Source of the DNA: Enterobacter huaxiensis
Lineage (GTDB): Bacteria; Pseudomonadota; Gammaproteobacteria; Enterobacterales; Enterobacteriaceae
Direction of reading: 5' to 3'
Length of the DNA: 64,000 nucleotides
Assembly (NCBI RefSeq): GCF_003594935.2
Contig: NZ_CP043342.1
Coordinates: 2,294,001 to 2,358,000, forward strand
In this document: in pieces, positions 55,218 to 64,000 of the stretch
Layout: each line of letters begins with the position of its first letter
How positions within the stretch are numbered: position 1 is the first letter of the stretch
Notes under the pieces: generated by a model
Told to the model about the DNA's origin: nothing
Database searches by the model: none
The model's input: the letters and a program-made list of their open reading frames with translations, nothing else
Made by a program: the position numbers and the translations under genes

Positions 55218-55849
55218 CTTAAATATTCCTTATAATTTTCTTAGGTATTTCCTGAGCCATTTTTAAACGAATGCTAAACGAGGCTGCTCGTCAATGGCAT
55301 GCTATTTTTAAGAATCTTGTAGCCTGCTTTCAATAATAAGTTTCAAAATATTAAAGGTAATTTCAATTAGTGTGATCCTGATCTGAAAAATTGCCGTTAA
55401 ATCGCCTCGTCTGATTAATATTCAAACGCAAATTGAGTATTTACTCATCAGGATAATTGGGTTGTATATAATTTATGGCTGTACTAGTTGTTTTGGGTAA
55501 TTATCGGGTTAACCGAAAGGAAAGTAGAGGTGATGTTATGATAAATCACTACAAAACAGTAAGTTATAAATTTCATCTTACGGTATTTGTGAGCCGGGCC
55601 TGAAATATCCTGAAATAAACTATTGCAGTTCGTGCTATATAGTGTGTGAATATTCGCAGGAAACTAATTACTCCGCGTTGTCAGTTTGTGTCAATTAACG
55701 CATGGGGCATTTACGAAAGAGCGGTAATATAAACAGAAATTAAACGCATTCTCTAACGTTATGAACAATATTCTGACTGTTGGTCACATTTTAAATATTT
55801 GTTAAATTTTAGCCGAGCAAGCAACATGCCCGGCGAATTAATTAAGGCG
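55218..55849. other. 632-base AT-rich region between porin and yddG, no gene seen
   Basis: No convincing open reading frame is present. The DNA is much more AT-rich than the flanking genes, as in porin control regions, and carries several TTTAAATATTTG-like stretches. At 55812-55834 a stem (GCCGAGCA/TGCCCGGC) may terminate yddG. Promoter and OmpR-type sites for the porin are expected here but I could not pinpoint them. A small RNA gene is possible but unproven. Confidence 0.5.
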
Positions 55850-56728
55850 TTATTTCCGCGTGGCGTACCAGCACAAAAGCGACCCGACGCAGACCATTAT
55901 TGCGCCTTGCCAAAAGGAGAAGGACAGCGGGGAATTCAGCAGCGCTGCGGCCAGCGCGGCAGACAGAACCGGTGTAAAATACGATACCGCTGCCAGCACG
56001 GTAACGTTGCCATGGAGAATGCCGATATTCCAGGACGCATAGCCAAAGCCAAGCGCAATACCGCACATCAACAATTTCACCACCACGGGTACGCTAAACA
56101 CCATTTCCGGCTGGTCGCTGACGGCGTACTTCACCCACAGGCTAAGCGCAGTAAGCAGGACGAAAAGGGTAATGCCGTTTTGCCCTTTGGCAAATTTGCT
56201 GGTGACGGTGCAATAGGCTGCCCAAATAAACGCGCCGGCAAACGCGAGCGCGTAGCTGAGCGGGCTTGAGACCACGTTGCGGATGATTTCATCAACATGT
56301 AGCCCGTTCTCACCGCCTAATACCCAGCACACGCCCAGCAGCGATATCGCTAACCCAGGGATCACCCACAGGGTGGTTTTTTGACCGTTGAATAAAATCG
56401 CAAACACAATCGTCAGGCTCGGCCAAAGGTAATTGACCATCCCGACCTCAATTGCCTGAGACCGCGTTGCGGCATACCCCAGCGACAGCGCCAGGCAAAT
56501 TTCATAGCTCACGAACAGAACGCTGCCCGCAATAAGATAGCGTGGAGAGAATTTGCGAAGATCGGGAAATCCTACCGTCACCAGACACAATAATCCGCTG
56601 ACGGTGTATATCATCGCTGCTCCGCCAACCGGCCCAAGCCCTTCACTGACGCTGCGAATAAGCCCGACCATCGTGCTCCATAAAAGGATTGCCGCCAGCC
56701 CAATGAGCGTTGCTCTCTTTCTGTCCAT
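55850..56728 (-). CDS. yddG: Aromatic amino acid exporter YddG
   Basis: This 292-residue DMT-superfamily exporter has ten predicted helices and is orthologous to E. coli YddG, which exports phenylalanine, tyrosine, tryptophan and, in Salmonella, contributes to paraquat resistance together with OmpD. Conserved segments include LWSTMVGLIRSVSEGLGPVG near the N-terminus and GFGYASWNIGILHGN. It is divergent from fdnG, as in E. coli. The neighbouring OmpD-type porin fits the reported YddG-OmpD partnership. Confidence 0.93.
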   Translation of the reverse strand: MDRKRATLIGLAAILLWSTMVGLIRSVSEGLGPVGGAAMIYTVSGLLCLVTVGFPDLRKFSPRYLIAGSVLFVSYEICLALSLGYAATRSQAIEVGMVNYLWPSLTIVFAILFNGQKTTLWVIPGLAISLLGVCWVLGGENGLHVDEIIRNVVSSPLSYALAFAGAFIWAAYCTVTSKFAKGQNGITLFVLLTALSLWVKYAVSDQPEMVFSVPVVVKLLMCGIALGFGYASWNIGILHGNVTVLAAVSYFTPVLSAALAAALLNSPLSFSFWQGAIMVCVGSLLCWYATRK

Positions 56729-56819
56729 TACCTTGCCATCGTTATAAAAAGTAAAGGAAAAACTTATAGCACTAAACGCGCGCCTGCCGCGAATTATTCT
56801 GTTAGCCCGCTAATCATAA

Positions 56820-56845
56820 AGGGGTAATCAAATTCGGCAGGGGTG
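56820..56845. promoter_or_regulatory. NarL/NarP heptamer-like sites upstream of fdnG
   Basis: AGGGGTA at 56820-56826 is an exact reverse complement of the NarL heptamer TACCCCT, and AGGGGTG at 56839-56845 is a 6/7 match. They lie about 100 and 80 bases upstream of the expected transcription start, similar to the NarL sites near -100 in E. coli fdnG. Confidence 0.5.
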
Positions 56846-56873
56846 ACTATTAAGGGGGCGAAAAATGATGACC

Positions 56874-56887
56874 TTGATTTGACGCAA
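56874..56887. promoter_or_regulatory. FNR-like site upstream of fdnG
   Basis: TTGATTTGACGCAA keeps the full left FNR half-site TTGAT and three of five positions of the right half (ATCAA). It is centred 69 bases before the start codon. A start of transcription near 56922 would place it at about -41.5, the activating position. Confidence 0.5.
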
Positions 56888-56949
56888 AAAAAACAGGGAC
56901 TTTGATGTTAGTTTGCGGCCCGAAGTCTTATTTGAAAACGAGGACAACA

Positions 56950-59900
56950 ATGGACGTCAGCCGCAGACAATTTTTTAAAATCTGCGCGGGCGGTATGGCC
57001 GGAACCACGGCAGCCATGCTGGGATTTGCTCCCAAAATGGCGCTGGCTCAGTCGCGCAACTATAAACTGCTGCGTGCGAAAGAGATCCGTAACACCTGCA
57101 CATACTGTTCCGTAGGTTGTGGGCTTTTAATGTATAGCCTGGGCGATGGCGCGAAGAACGCCAAAGAAGCGATTTACCATATTGAAGGGGACCCGGATCA
57201 TCCGGTGAGCCGCGGTGCACTTTGCCCGAAAGGGGCGGGGCTGCTGGACTACGTCCACAGTGAAAACCGCCTGCGCTACCCGGAATACCGCGCGCCGGGT
57301 TCCGACAAGTGGCAGCGAATCTCCTGGGATGAGGCCTTCTACCGAATCGCCAAATTAATGAAAGCCGACCGCGATGCCAACTTTATTGAAAAGAACGAGC
57401 AGGGCGTAACGGTTAACCGCTGGCTTTCCACCGGGATGCTGTGCGCATCTGCGGCAAGTAATGAAACCGGCATGCTGACGCAAAAATTTGTGCGCTCTCT
57501 CGGCATGCTGGCGGTAGACAACCAGGCACGCGTTTGACACGGACCAACGGTAGCAAGTCTTGCTCCAACATTTGGTCGCGGTGCGATGACCAACCACTGG
57601 GTTGATATCAAAAACGCTAACGTCGTGGTGGTGATGGGCGGTAACGCCGCTGAAGCACACCCTGTCGGCTTCCGCTGGGCGATGGAAGCAAAAAACAACA
57701 ACGATGCAACGGTTATCGTCGTCGATCCGCGCTTTACGCGTACGGCATCGGTGGCCGATATCTATGCGCCAATCCGCTCCGGTACGGACATCACGTTCCT
57801 CTCCGGCGTGCTGTTGTACCTGATTGAAAATAACAAAATTAACGCGGAATACGTTAAGCACTACACCAACGCAACTCTGCTGGTGCGGGATGATTTTGCC
57901 TTTGATGACGGGCTTTTCAGCGGGTATGACGCTGAAAAACGCCAGTACGACAAGTCTTCCTGGAACTACCAGTTTGATGAAAACGGCTATGCGATGCGTG
58001 ATGAAACGCTGACGCACCCGCGCTGCGTGTGGAACCTGCTGAAAGAGCATGTATCCCGCTATACGCCTGACGTCGTGGAGAACATCTGCGGCACGCCGAA
58101 AGCCGACTTCCTGAAAGTGTGTGAAGTGCTGGCCTCAACCAGTGCCGCAAACAGAACGACCACGTTCCTGTACGCGCTGGGCTGGACGCAGCACACGGTC
58201 GGCGCGCAGAACATCCGCACCATGGCGATGATCCAGCTGCTGCTCGGCAACATGGGTATGGCCGGTGGCGGCGTGAACGCGCTGCGCGGTCACTCTAACA
58301 TTCAGGGGCTTACCGACCTTGGTCTGCTCTCAACCAGCCTGCCGGGCTACCTGACGCTGCCTTCTGAGAAGCAGGCCGATCTGCAAAGCTATCTGGCGGC
58401 GAATACGCCAAAAGCGACGCTGCCGGATCAGGTGAACTACTGGAGCAACTATCCGAAGTTCTACGTTAGCCTGATGAAATCTTTCTACGGCGACGCGGCG
58501 CAGAAAGAGAACGACTGGGGCTTTGAGTGGCTGCCGAAGTGGGACCAGGCTTACGACGTCATCAAGTATTTCAACATGATGGATAAGGGCAACGTCACGG
58601 GCTATATCTGCCAGGGCTTTAATCCGGTGGCCTCCTTCCCGGACAAAAACAAAGTCGTTCGCAGCCTGAGCAAGCTGAAGTACATGGTCGTTATCGACCC
58701 TCTGGTGACCGAAACCTCAACGTTCTGGCAGAACCACGGCGAATCAAACGATGTCGATCCGGCAGCGATTCAGACCGAAGTGTTCCGCCTGCCGTCCACC
58801 TGCTTTGCGGAAGAAGACGGTTCCATTGCTAACTCCGGCCGCTGGCTGCAGTGGCACTGGAAAGGTCAGGATGCGCCGGGCGAAGCGCGCAACGACGGCG
58901 AGATCCTCGCCGGGATTTACCATCGCCTGCGCGAAATGTATCGCACCGAAGGCGGCAAGGGCGTTGAGCCGCTGCTGAAGATGGGCTGGGACTATAAGCA
59001 GCCTGACCATCCTGAGTCAGAAGAGGTCGCGAAAGAGAACAACGGCGTGGCGCTGGCCGATCTCTATGATGCCAGCGGCAACCTCGTGGCGAAGAAAGGC
59101 CAGCTGCTGAACAGCTTCGCGCTGCTGCGTGATGACGGTACGACGGCATCGTCCTGCTGGATCTACACCGGCAGCTGGACGGAGCAGGGCAACCAGATGG
59201 CCAACCGCGACAATGCTGACCCGTCTGGGCTTGGCAATACGCTGGGCTGGGCATGGGCGTGGCCGCTGAACCGTCGCGTGCTGTATAACCGCGCCTCGGC
59301 AGATATCAACGGCAAGCCGTGGGATCCCAAACGCATGCTGATCCAGTGGAACGGCGCGAAGTGGACGGGGAACGATATCCCTGACTACAACACCGCGGCA
59401 CCGGGCAGCAAAACCGGGCCGTTCATCATGCAGCCGGAAGGTCTGGGCCGCCTGTTTGCTCTCGACAAGCTGGCGGAAGGGCCGTTCCCGGAGCACTACG
59501 AGCCGATGGAAACGCCGCTGGGGACCAACCCGCTGCACCCGAACGTGGTCTCCAGCCCGGTGGTGCGTATCTACGAAGAGGACGTGCTGCGATTAGGTAA
59601 AAAGGACAAGTTCCCGTACGTGGGGACGACCTACCGCCTGACCGAGCATTTCCATACCTGGACCAAGCACGCGCGGCTTAACGCCATCGCACAGCCGGAA
59701 CAGTTTGTGGAGATCAGCGAAACGCTGGCGGAAGCGAAAGGCATCGCCAACGGCGACCGCGTGACGGTAAGCAGCAAGCGCGGCTTTATTCGCGCCGTTG
59801 CCGTGGTCACCCGTCGTCTGCAGTCGCTGAACGTGCATGGTCAGCAGGTGGAAACCGTGGGAATCCCGCTGCACTGGGGCTTCGAGGGCGTGGCGCAGAA

Positions 59901-59997
59901 AGGCTACATCGCCAACACCCTGACGCCAAACGTCGGCGATTCCAACTCGCAAACGCCGGAGTACAAAGCGTTTCTGGTCAACATCGAGAAAGCGTAA
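56950..59997 (+). CDS. fdnG: Formate dehydrogenase-N alpha subunit, selenoprotein
   Basis: This is one gene with an in-frame UGA: codons 1-195, UGA at 57535-57537 as selenocysteine 196, then on to 59997, 1015 residues in all, exactly the E. coli FdnG length. The context VDNQARV-U-HGPTVASLAP is that of FdnG, and a SECIS hairpin follows. A twin-arginine signal SRRQFFKICAGG (4-15) sends it to the periplasm, CTYCSVGCG (about 52-60) begins the [4Fe-4S] site, and the rest binds two MGD cofactors. It oxidises formate and feeds electrons through FdnH/FdnI to menaquinone and the nitrate reductases. The ATG at 56950 follows ACGAGGACAAC. Confidence 0.96.
57535..57577 (+). other. UGA selenocysteine codon and SECIS hairpin of fdnG
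   Basis: After the UGA, GACCAA (57542-57547) pairs with TTGGTC (57572-57577). Inside it, GG (57549-57550), a bulged T at 57551 and AGCAA (57552-57556) pair with TTGCT and CC (57560-57566), leaving a GTC apical loop. A bulged U and a GU-containing loop are the features SelB recognises. Confidence 0.9.
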
Positions 59998-60008
59998 GGA
60001 GCGATTAA

Positions 60009-60896
60009 ATGGCGATGGAAACACAAGACATTATCAAACGCTCCGCGACCAACCCGATTACTCCCGCGCCCCGCGCGCGGGATTATAAGGCAGAGGTCGC
60101 CAAGCTTATCGATGTCTCCTCCTGCGTGGGCTGTAAAGCCTGCCAGGTGGCCTGCTCAGAGTGGAACGACATTCGCGACGAGGTGGGGCACTGCGTCGGG
60201 GTTTATGACAACCCGGCAGATCTGAGCGCCAAGTCCTGGACGGTGATGCGTTTTAGCGAAACCGACCAGAACGGCAGGCTGGAATGGCTGATCCGCAAAG
60301 ACGGCTGTATGCACTGTGAAGATCCGGGCTGCCTGAAGGCGTGCCCGTCTGCCGGCGCGATTATTCAGTACGCCAACGGGATTGTCGATTTCCAGCAGGA
60401 TAACTGCATCGGCTGCGGCTACTGCATTGCGGGCTGTCCGTTTAATATCCCGCGCCTCAATAAAGAGGATAACCGGGTCTATAAATGTACGCTGTGCGTG
60501 GATCGCGTTAGCGTCGGGCAGGAGCCTGCCTGCGTGAAGACCTGTCCGACCGGGGCTATCCACTTTGGCACCAAGAAAGAGATGCTGGACGTGGCGCAGG
60601 AGCGGGTGGACAAGCTAAAGGCGCGCGGTTACGAGAATGCGGGCGTTTACAACCCGCAGGGCGTGGGCGGTACGCACGTGATGTACGTATTGCACCATAA
60701 CGACCAGCCGGAGCTGTACCACAATCTGCCGAAGGATCCGGCGATCGATACGTCAATTAACCTGTGGAAAGGGGCGCTTAAACCGCTCTCTGCGGCAGGC
60801 TTTATCGCCACCTTTGCCGGGCTGATTTATCACTACATCGGGATCGGGCCAAACAAAGAGGTAGATGACGACGAGGAGGAAGAACACCATGAGTAA
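60009..60896 (+). CDS. fdnH: Formate dehydrogenase-N beta subunit (Fe-S)
   Basis: This 295-residue subunit carries four ferredoxin-type [4Fe-4S] motifs: [15 protein letters not shown] (about 39-53), [30 protein letters not shown] and [21 protein letters not shown]. One C-terminal membrane helix (about 256-277, [20 protein letters not shown]) anchors it with the Fe-S domain in the periplasm. It relays electrons from FdnG to FdnI. AAGGAG precedes the ATG at 60009. Its end overlaps fdnI by 8 bases. Confidence 0.95.
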   Translation: MAMETQDIIKRSATNPITPAPRARDYKAEVAKLIDVSSCVGCKACQVACSEWNDIRDEVGHCVGVYDNPADLSAKSWTVMRFSETDQNGRLEWLIRKDGCMHCEDPGCLKACPSAGAIIQYANGIVDFQQDNCIGCGYCIAGCPFNIPRLNKEDNRVYKCTLCVDRVSVGQEPACVKTCPTGAIHFGTKKEMLDVAQERVDKLKARGYENAGVYNPQGVGGTHVMYVLHHNDQPELYHNLPKDPAIDTSINLWKGALKPLSAAGFIATFAGLIYHYIGIGPNKEVDDDEEEEHHE

Positions 60897-61545
60897 GTCG
60901 AAAATGATTGTGCGCACGAAGTTTATCGACCGCGCCTGTCACTGGACGGTGGTGATCTGCTTCTTCCTGGTGGCGGTATCTGGGATTTCGTTCTTCTTCC
61001 CGACGCTGCAGTGGCTGACCGAAACCTTCGGTACCCCGCAGATGGGGCGTATTCTGCACCCGTTCTTCGGCGTGCTGATATTCGTCGTGCTGATGTTTAT
61101 GTTCGTGCGTTTCGTGCACCACAACATCCCGGACAAGCAGGATATTCCGTGGGTGAAAGGGATCGTCGAAGTCCTGAAAGGGAACGAGCATAAAGTGGCG
61201 AAAGTCGGCAAATACAATGCCGGGCAGAAGATGATGTTCTGGACCATCATGAGCATGATTTTTGTGCTGCTGGTGACCGGGGTGATTATCTGGCGTCCCT
61301 ATTTCGCCCAGTATTTTCCGATTCAGGTGATTCGCTACGCGCTGCTGATCCACGCGACGTCTGCCATTATTCTGATCCACGCCATCCTGATCCATATGTA
61401 TATGGCCTTCTGGGTGAAGGGATCGATTAAAGGGATGGTTGAAGGGAAGGTGAGCCGCCGCTGGGCGCAAAAACACCATCCGCGCTGGTATCGTGACGTT
61501 GAACGTCTGGAAGCGAAAAAAGAGAGTACGGAAGGGATGAAGTAA
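60889..61545 (+). CDS. fdnI: Formate dehydrogenase-N gamma subunit (cytochrome b556)
   Basis: This 218-residue membrane subunit has four helices and histidines for two b hemes ([40 protein letters not shown]). It passes electrons from FdnH to menaquinone at the cytoplasmic side and so drives a redox loop with nitrate reductase. The ATG at 60889 aligns with E. coli; GAGGAGGAAG upstream is a strong ribosome site inside fdnH. It is the last gene of the operon. Confidence 0.95.
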   Translation: MSKSKMIVRTKFIDRACHWTVVICFFLVAVSGISFFFPTLQWLTETFGTPQMGRILHPFFGVLIFVVLMFMFVRFVHHNIPDKQDIPWVKGIVEVLKGNEHKVAKVGKYNAGQKMMFWTIMSMIFVLLVTGVIIWRPYFAQYFPIQVIRYALLIHATSAIILIHAILIHMYMAFWVKGSIKGMVEGKVSRRWAQKHHPRWYRDVERLEAKKESTEGMK

Positions 61546-61569
61546 GGTGAGCCCTGCGCCGTCGGCTTT

Positions 61570-61600
61570 GCCCGGCGGCGCTTCGCTTGCGCGGGCCTAC
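61570..61600. repeat. REP-like element between fdnI and ppk2
   Basis: GCCCGGCGGCGCTTCGCTTG followed by CGCGGGCCTAC is a REP unit with a few mismatches. It lies between the convergent fdnI and ppk2 genes. Confidence 0.7.
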
Positions 61601-61610
61601 TTCTGCTATT

Positions 61611-62453
61611 TCAGAACCGCTCCTCCACATACCGGAACGGGTATTTTGTGGGTTTGGTTTTACCGATTTTACGCTTCGGTAAATCCATGGTTTCAATATG
61701 CAGGTCTTTATACGGGATCTGCGAAAGCAGGTGGGAAATAATATTCAAACGTACCCGCTTCTTATCCTCTGAACGCGCGACAAACCAAGGTGCCCAGGCC
61801 GTGTCGGTGGCTTTAAACATCGCATCACGCGCGGCGGTATACTCATCCCACATATTGAAAGATTTAATATCCATCGGAGAGAGTTTCCAGGTTTTGCGGC
61901 CATCGTTAATACGGTCGCGCAGCCTGCGCTCCTGCTCTTTTGGCGTCACCTCAAGCCAGTATTTCAGCAGAATCGTCCCGGCATCCACCATGGCCTTTTC
62001 CATCACCGGGGTACCGTCCAAAAATTTCTCCACCTGTTCTTCGGTGCAGAACCCCATCACCCGCTCAACGCCCGCGCGGTTATACCAGCTGCGGTCAAAG
62101 ATGACGATTTCGCCCGCAGAGGGCAGGTGCGGTACGTAGCGCTGGAAATAGAGCTGACTCTTTTCTTTATCGGTCGGGGCCGGCAGCGCAACAACGCGAA
62201 ACACGCGAGGGCTGACGCGCTCGGTAATGGCCTTGATGGTACCGCCTTTACCCGCACCGTCGCGTCCTTCAAAAACAATACACACTTTGAGTCCTTTGGC
62301 GACCACCCACTGCTGGAGCTTAACCAGTTCCACGTGCAGGCGACGAAGCTCTTTTTCGTACTCTTTGGTCTTCAGCGTGGGCTTAACCCCGCTATCGGCG
62401 CTGGCTTTGATCACGGTCTTTTCTTTCGTTTTATTCTGCTTTGCGTTTCCCAT
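61611..62453 (-). CDS. ppk2: Polyphosphate kinase 2 family protein
   Basis: This 280-residue PPK2 has the P-loop VFEGRDGAGKGGTIKAI (about 64-80) and Walker-B/lid elements IVIFDRSWYNRAGVERVMG and LRDRINDGRKTWKLSPMD. Class I PPK2 enzymes transfer phosphate between polyphosphate and nucleoside diphosphates, mostly making NTP from polyP. The ATG at 62453 has GAGGG six bases upstream; another ATG four codons earlier is in frame. The N-terminal tail is Lys-rich. E. coli K-12 lacks this gene. Confidence 0.9.
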   Translation of the reverse strand: MGNAKQNKTKEKTVIKASADSGVKPTLKTKEYEKELRRLHVELVKLQQWVVAKGLKVCIVFEGRDGAGKGGTIKAITERVSPRVFRVVALPAPTDKEKSQLYFQRYVPHLPSAGEIVIFDRSWYNRAGVERVMGFCTEEQVEKFLDGTPVMEKAMVDAGTILLKYWLEVTPKEQERRLRDRINDGRKTWKLSPMDIKSFNMWDEYTAARDAMFKATDTAWAPWFVARSEDKKRVRLNIISHLLSQIPYKDLHIETMDLPKRKIGKTKPTKYPFRYVEERF

Positions 62454-62606
62454 GATTACCCTCATTTTCGGATCGGGTGACGAGCTTAGAAGGTACTAAC
62501 ACTTTGAAGTGTAATACTGACTGGCAACCTTCGCGGGAATTTTGACCGCTGTTTCAGGCGCGACGGTTTCGCTTCGTCCGGGAACGGGTTAGAATGCGGT
62601 GATGTA

Positions 62607-62622
62607 CTGTATGAATAAACAG
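62607..62622. promoter_or_regulatory. LexA box of the qnr gene
   Basis: CTGTATGAATAAACAG fits the SOS consensus CTG-N10-CAG and lies 9 bases upstream of the qnr start codon. TAGAAT at 62590-62595 is a possible -10, so LexA would sit on the early transcribed region. Plasmid qnrB genes have a LexA box in the same place. Confidence 0.8.
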
Positions 62623-62631
62623 GTTAGTGAG

Positions 62632-63276
62632 ATGGCATTGATTCTTGAATGTGAAAAAATAGGTCGAAACCGTTTTACCGGCGAGAAAATTGAGAATGCG
62701 ATCTTTCGTAACTGCGATTTTTCAGGCACGGATTTAACCAGTACGGAATTCATCGGCTGTCAGTTCTATGACAGGGAAAGCCAGCAGGGCGGTAAGTTTA
62801 CTCGGGCGCAGCTTAAAGATGCTATTTTCAAAAGCTGCGATTTATCGATGGCGGATTTCAGGCATTCGAATGCCTTAGGCATCGAAATTCGTGAGTGCAG
62901 GGCGCAAGGGGCTGATTTTCGCGGGGCCAGTTTTATGAACATGATCACCACGCGGACCTGGTTTTGCAGCGCTTACATTACAAAAAGCAACCTGAGCTAT
63001 GCCAATTTTTCGAAGGTGGTACTGGAAAAATGCGAACTGTGGGAAAACCGCTGGAACGGCGCGCAAATACTCGGTGCGACCTTCAGCGGTTCAGATCTCT
63101 CAGGAGGCGAGTTCTCCTCATTTGACTGGCGGGCGGCCAACGTTACCCACTGCGATCTGATCAATTCTGAACTGGGCGATCTGGACGTGCGCGGTACTGA
63201 TTTACAGGGCGTTAAGCTGGATAGCTATCAGGTAGCCCAGATGATGGAGCGGCTTGGCATTGTTGTTTTGGGGTAG
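62632..63276 (+). CDS. qnr: Chromosomal QnrB/QnrE-like pentapeptide repeat protein
   Basis: This 214-residue pentapeptide-repeat protein is a Qnr, with the DNA-gyrase-protecting beta-helix. QnrB/E hallmarks include RNRFTGEKIENA, EFIGCQFYDRESQ (before loop A), LKDAIFKSCDLSMADFR, RGASFMNMITTRTWFCSAYI and GQVLGATFSGSDLSGG-type repeats (here AQILGATFSGSDLSGGEFS). Qnr proteins mimic DNA and shield gyrase and topoisomerase IV from quinolones. The ATG at 62632 gives the standard 214-residue form; an upstream open frame through the LexA box is not used as start. araJ follows 120 bases later, as near qnrE genes of Enterobacter. Confidence 0.9.
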   Translation: MALILECEKIGRNRFTGEKIENAIFRNCDFSGTDLTSTEFIGCQFYDRESQQGGKFTRAQLKDAIFKSCDLSMADFRHSNALGIEIRECRAQGADFRGASFMNMITTRTWFCSAYITKSNLSYANFSKVVLEKCELWENRWNGAQILGATFSGSDLSGGEFSSFDWRAANVTHCDLINSELGDLDVRGTDLQGVKLDSYQVAQMMERLGIVVLG

Positions 63277-63396
63277 CGGTATTCACAACCCCACCTGAAT
63301 TAATGGATTAATGTGTCAGAGAGCCGCTTGCAACTGGCTCAGCCTATACGTTTATTCAATAATGTCCGTTGCAAACTTTTAACCAGTGGTTGAAGT

Positions 63397-64000
63397 ATGA
63401 AAAAGACAATTTTTTCGTTGGCACTTGGCACCTTTGGTCTGGGAATGGCTGAGTTTGGCATTATGGGGGTGCTAACCGAGCTGGCCCATGACACCGGCAT
63501 CTCGATACCCGCTGCCGGGAACATGATCTCCTTTTACGCCTTCGGCGTGGTCATCGGCGCCCCGATCGTCGCACTTTTCTCCAGTAAGTTTTCGTTGAAA
63601 ACGACGCTGCTGTTTCTTGTCGCCCTGTGCGCGGTGGGTAACGCCATTTTCACCTTTTCATCATCCTATTTCTGGCTGGCAGTAGGGCGCTTAATCTCTG
63701 GCTTCCCGCACGGCGCCATTTTTGGCGTCGGGGCGATAATCCTGTCGAAGATTGCGCCACCGGGTAAAGTGACGGTCGCGGTCGCGGGTATGATTGCAGG
63801 CATGACGGTCGCCAATCTGGTAGGAGTGCCGCTGGGCACCTGGCTGGGGCATGAATTCAGCTGGCGGTATACTTTCCTGGTGATTGCCATTTTCGATGCG
63901 CTGGTGATCCTCTCGGTTCTGGTGTGGGTGCCGAAAATCCATGATAAATCAGTCACCAGACTGACAGAGCAATTTCACTTTCTCACGAAGCCAGAACCCT
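63397..64000 (+). CDS. araJ: AraJ-like MFS transporter, N-terminal part (runs off window)
   Basis: The first 201 residues of an MFS drug:H+ antiporter-1 type protein are visible. The start MKKTIFSLALGTFGLGMAEF and segments PHGAIFGVGAIILSK and MTVANLVGVPLGTWL match E. coli AraJ, an arabinose-inducible transporter of unknown substrate. In E. coli araJ lies elsewhere, so the gene next to qnr marks the Enterobacter arrangement. The end lies beyond the window. Confidence 0.87.
   Translation, partial: MKKTIFSLALGTFGLGMAEFGIMGVLTELAHDTGISIPAAGNMISFYAFGVVIGAPIVALFSSKFSLKTTLLFLVALCAVGNAIFTFSSSYFWLAVGRLISGFPHGAIFGVGAIILSKIAPPGKVTVAVAGMIAGMTVANLVGVPLGTWLGHEFSWRYTFLVIAIFDALVILSVLVWVPKIHDKSVTRLTEQFHFLTKPEP

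Noticed and set aside
57538..57585. Truncation or frameshift of fdnG at the UGA codon
   Set aside because: The stop is a selenocysteine UGA with SECIS hairpin and the frame continues unchanged.
62599..62631. Upstream in-frame start for the qnr protein
   Set aside because: It would place the LexA box inside the coding region and give a longer form than the standard 214 residues; the ATG at 62632 has better support.

Overview
This 64 kb window is chromosomal DNA from a member of the Enterobacteriaceae, most likely Enterobacter (E. cloacae complex) or a very close genus. Much of the gene order follows the E. coli/Salmonella segment ydcY-ydcZ-mnaT-curA-mcbR-yncD-yncE-ansP ... yncG-pptA ... yddH-nhoA-narVWYZ-narU ... 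smvA-ompD-yddG-fdnGHI. Genes absent from E. coli K-12 are inserted between these blocks. The strongest genus clue is at the right edge: a chromosomal qnrB/qnrE-like gene followed by araJ, the arrangement known for Enterobacter qnrE progenitors. I see no transposase, integrase, tRNA, rRNA or CRISPR. The recurring non-coding elements are REP/BIME palindromes.

Layout. 1-1.6 kb: end of a srfABC-type locus (srfB partial, srfA). 1.8-12.7 kb: an orphan DppA-like binding protein, then the conserved ydcY to ansP block, with an extra XRE-cupin regulator divergent from mnaT and a Fur-box-like site between yncD and yncE. 13-14.4 kb: a LysR/cupin divergent pair. 14.5-22.0 kb: an eight-gene operon (two flavin monooxygenases, M20 amidase, GNAT, polar amino-acid ABC transporter with two binding proteins) with the same gene content as the Bacillus ytm/yxe operons that salvage S-modified cysteines. 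22.0-23 kb: yncG and pptA. 23-27.7 kb: a tartrate-type cluster (LysR, MFS, TtuC, TtuD). 27.7-30.4 kb: an ArsR regulator divergent from a full-length second EF-G.

30.4-35.4 kb: flavin reductase, an iron-type ABC transporter with a shortened ATPase and a double-length permease, and nhoA. 35.5-43.6 kb: the second nitrate reductase narZYWV with narU. 43.8-46 kb: the smvR/smvA biocide efflux pair with a perfect palindromic operator. 46-53.6 kb: a LysR gene divergent from a Liv-type ABC transporter operon that ends with an ATC-hydrolase and a carbamoyl-amidohydrolase, which suggests thiazoline to cysteine salvage. 53.6-56.7 kb: GFA-family protein, OmpD/NmpC-type porin, yddG. 56.9-61.5 kb: fdnGHI, with an in-frame selenocysteine UGA and a SECIS hairpin. 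61.6-64 kb: ppk2, the LexA-boxed qnr gene and the start of araJ.

Taken together, the conserved parts serve anaerobic respiration (formate to nitrate), transport and detoxification. The inserted parts add organic-sulfur scavenging (two unrelated candidate systems), tartrate use, biocide efflux and quinolone protection. All functional calls are from sequence reading and recalled homologs; no search was run.
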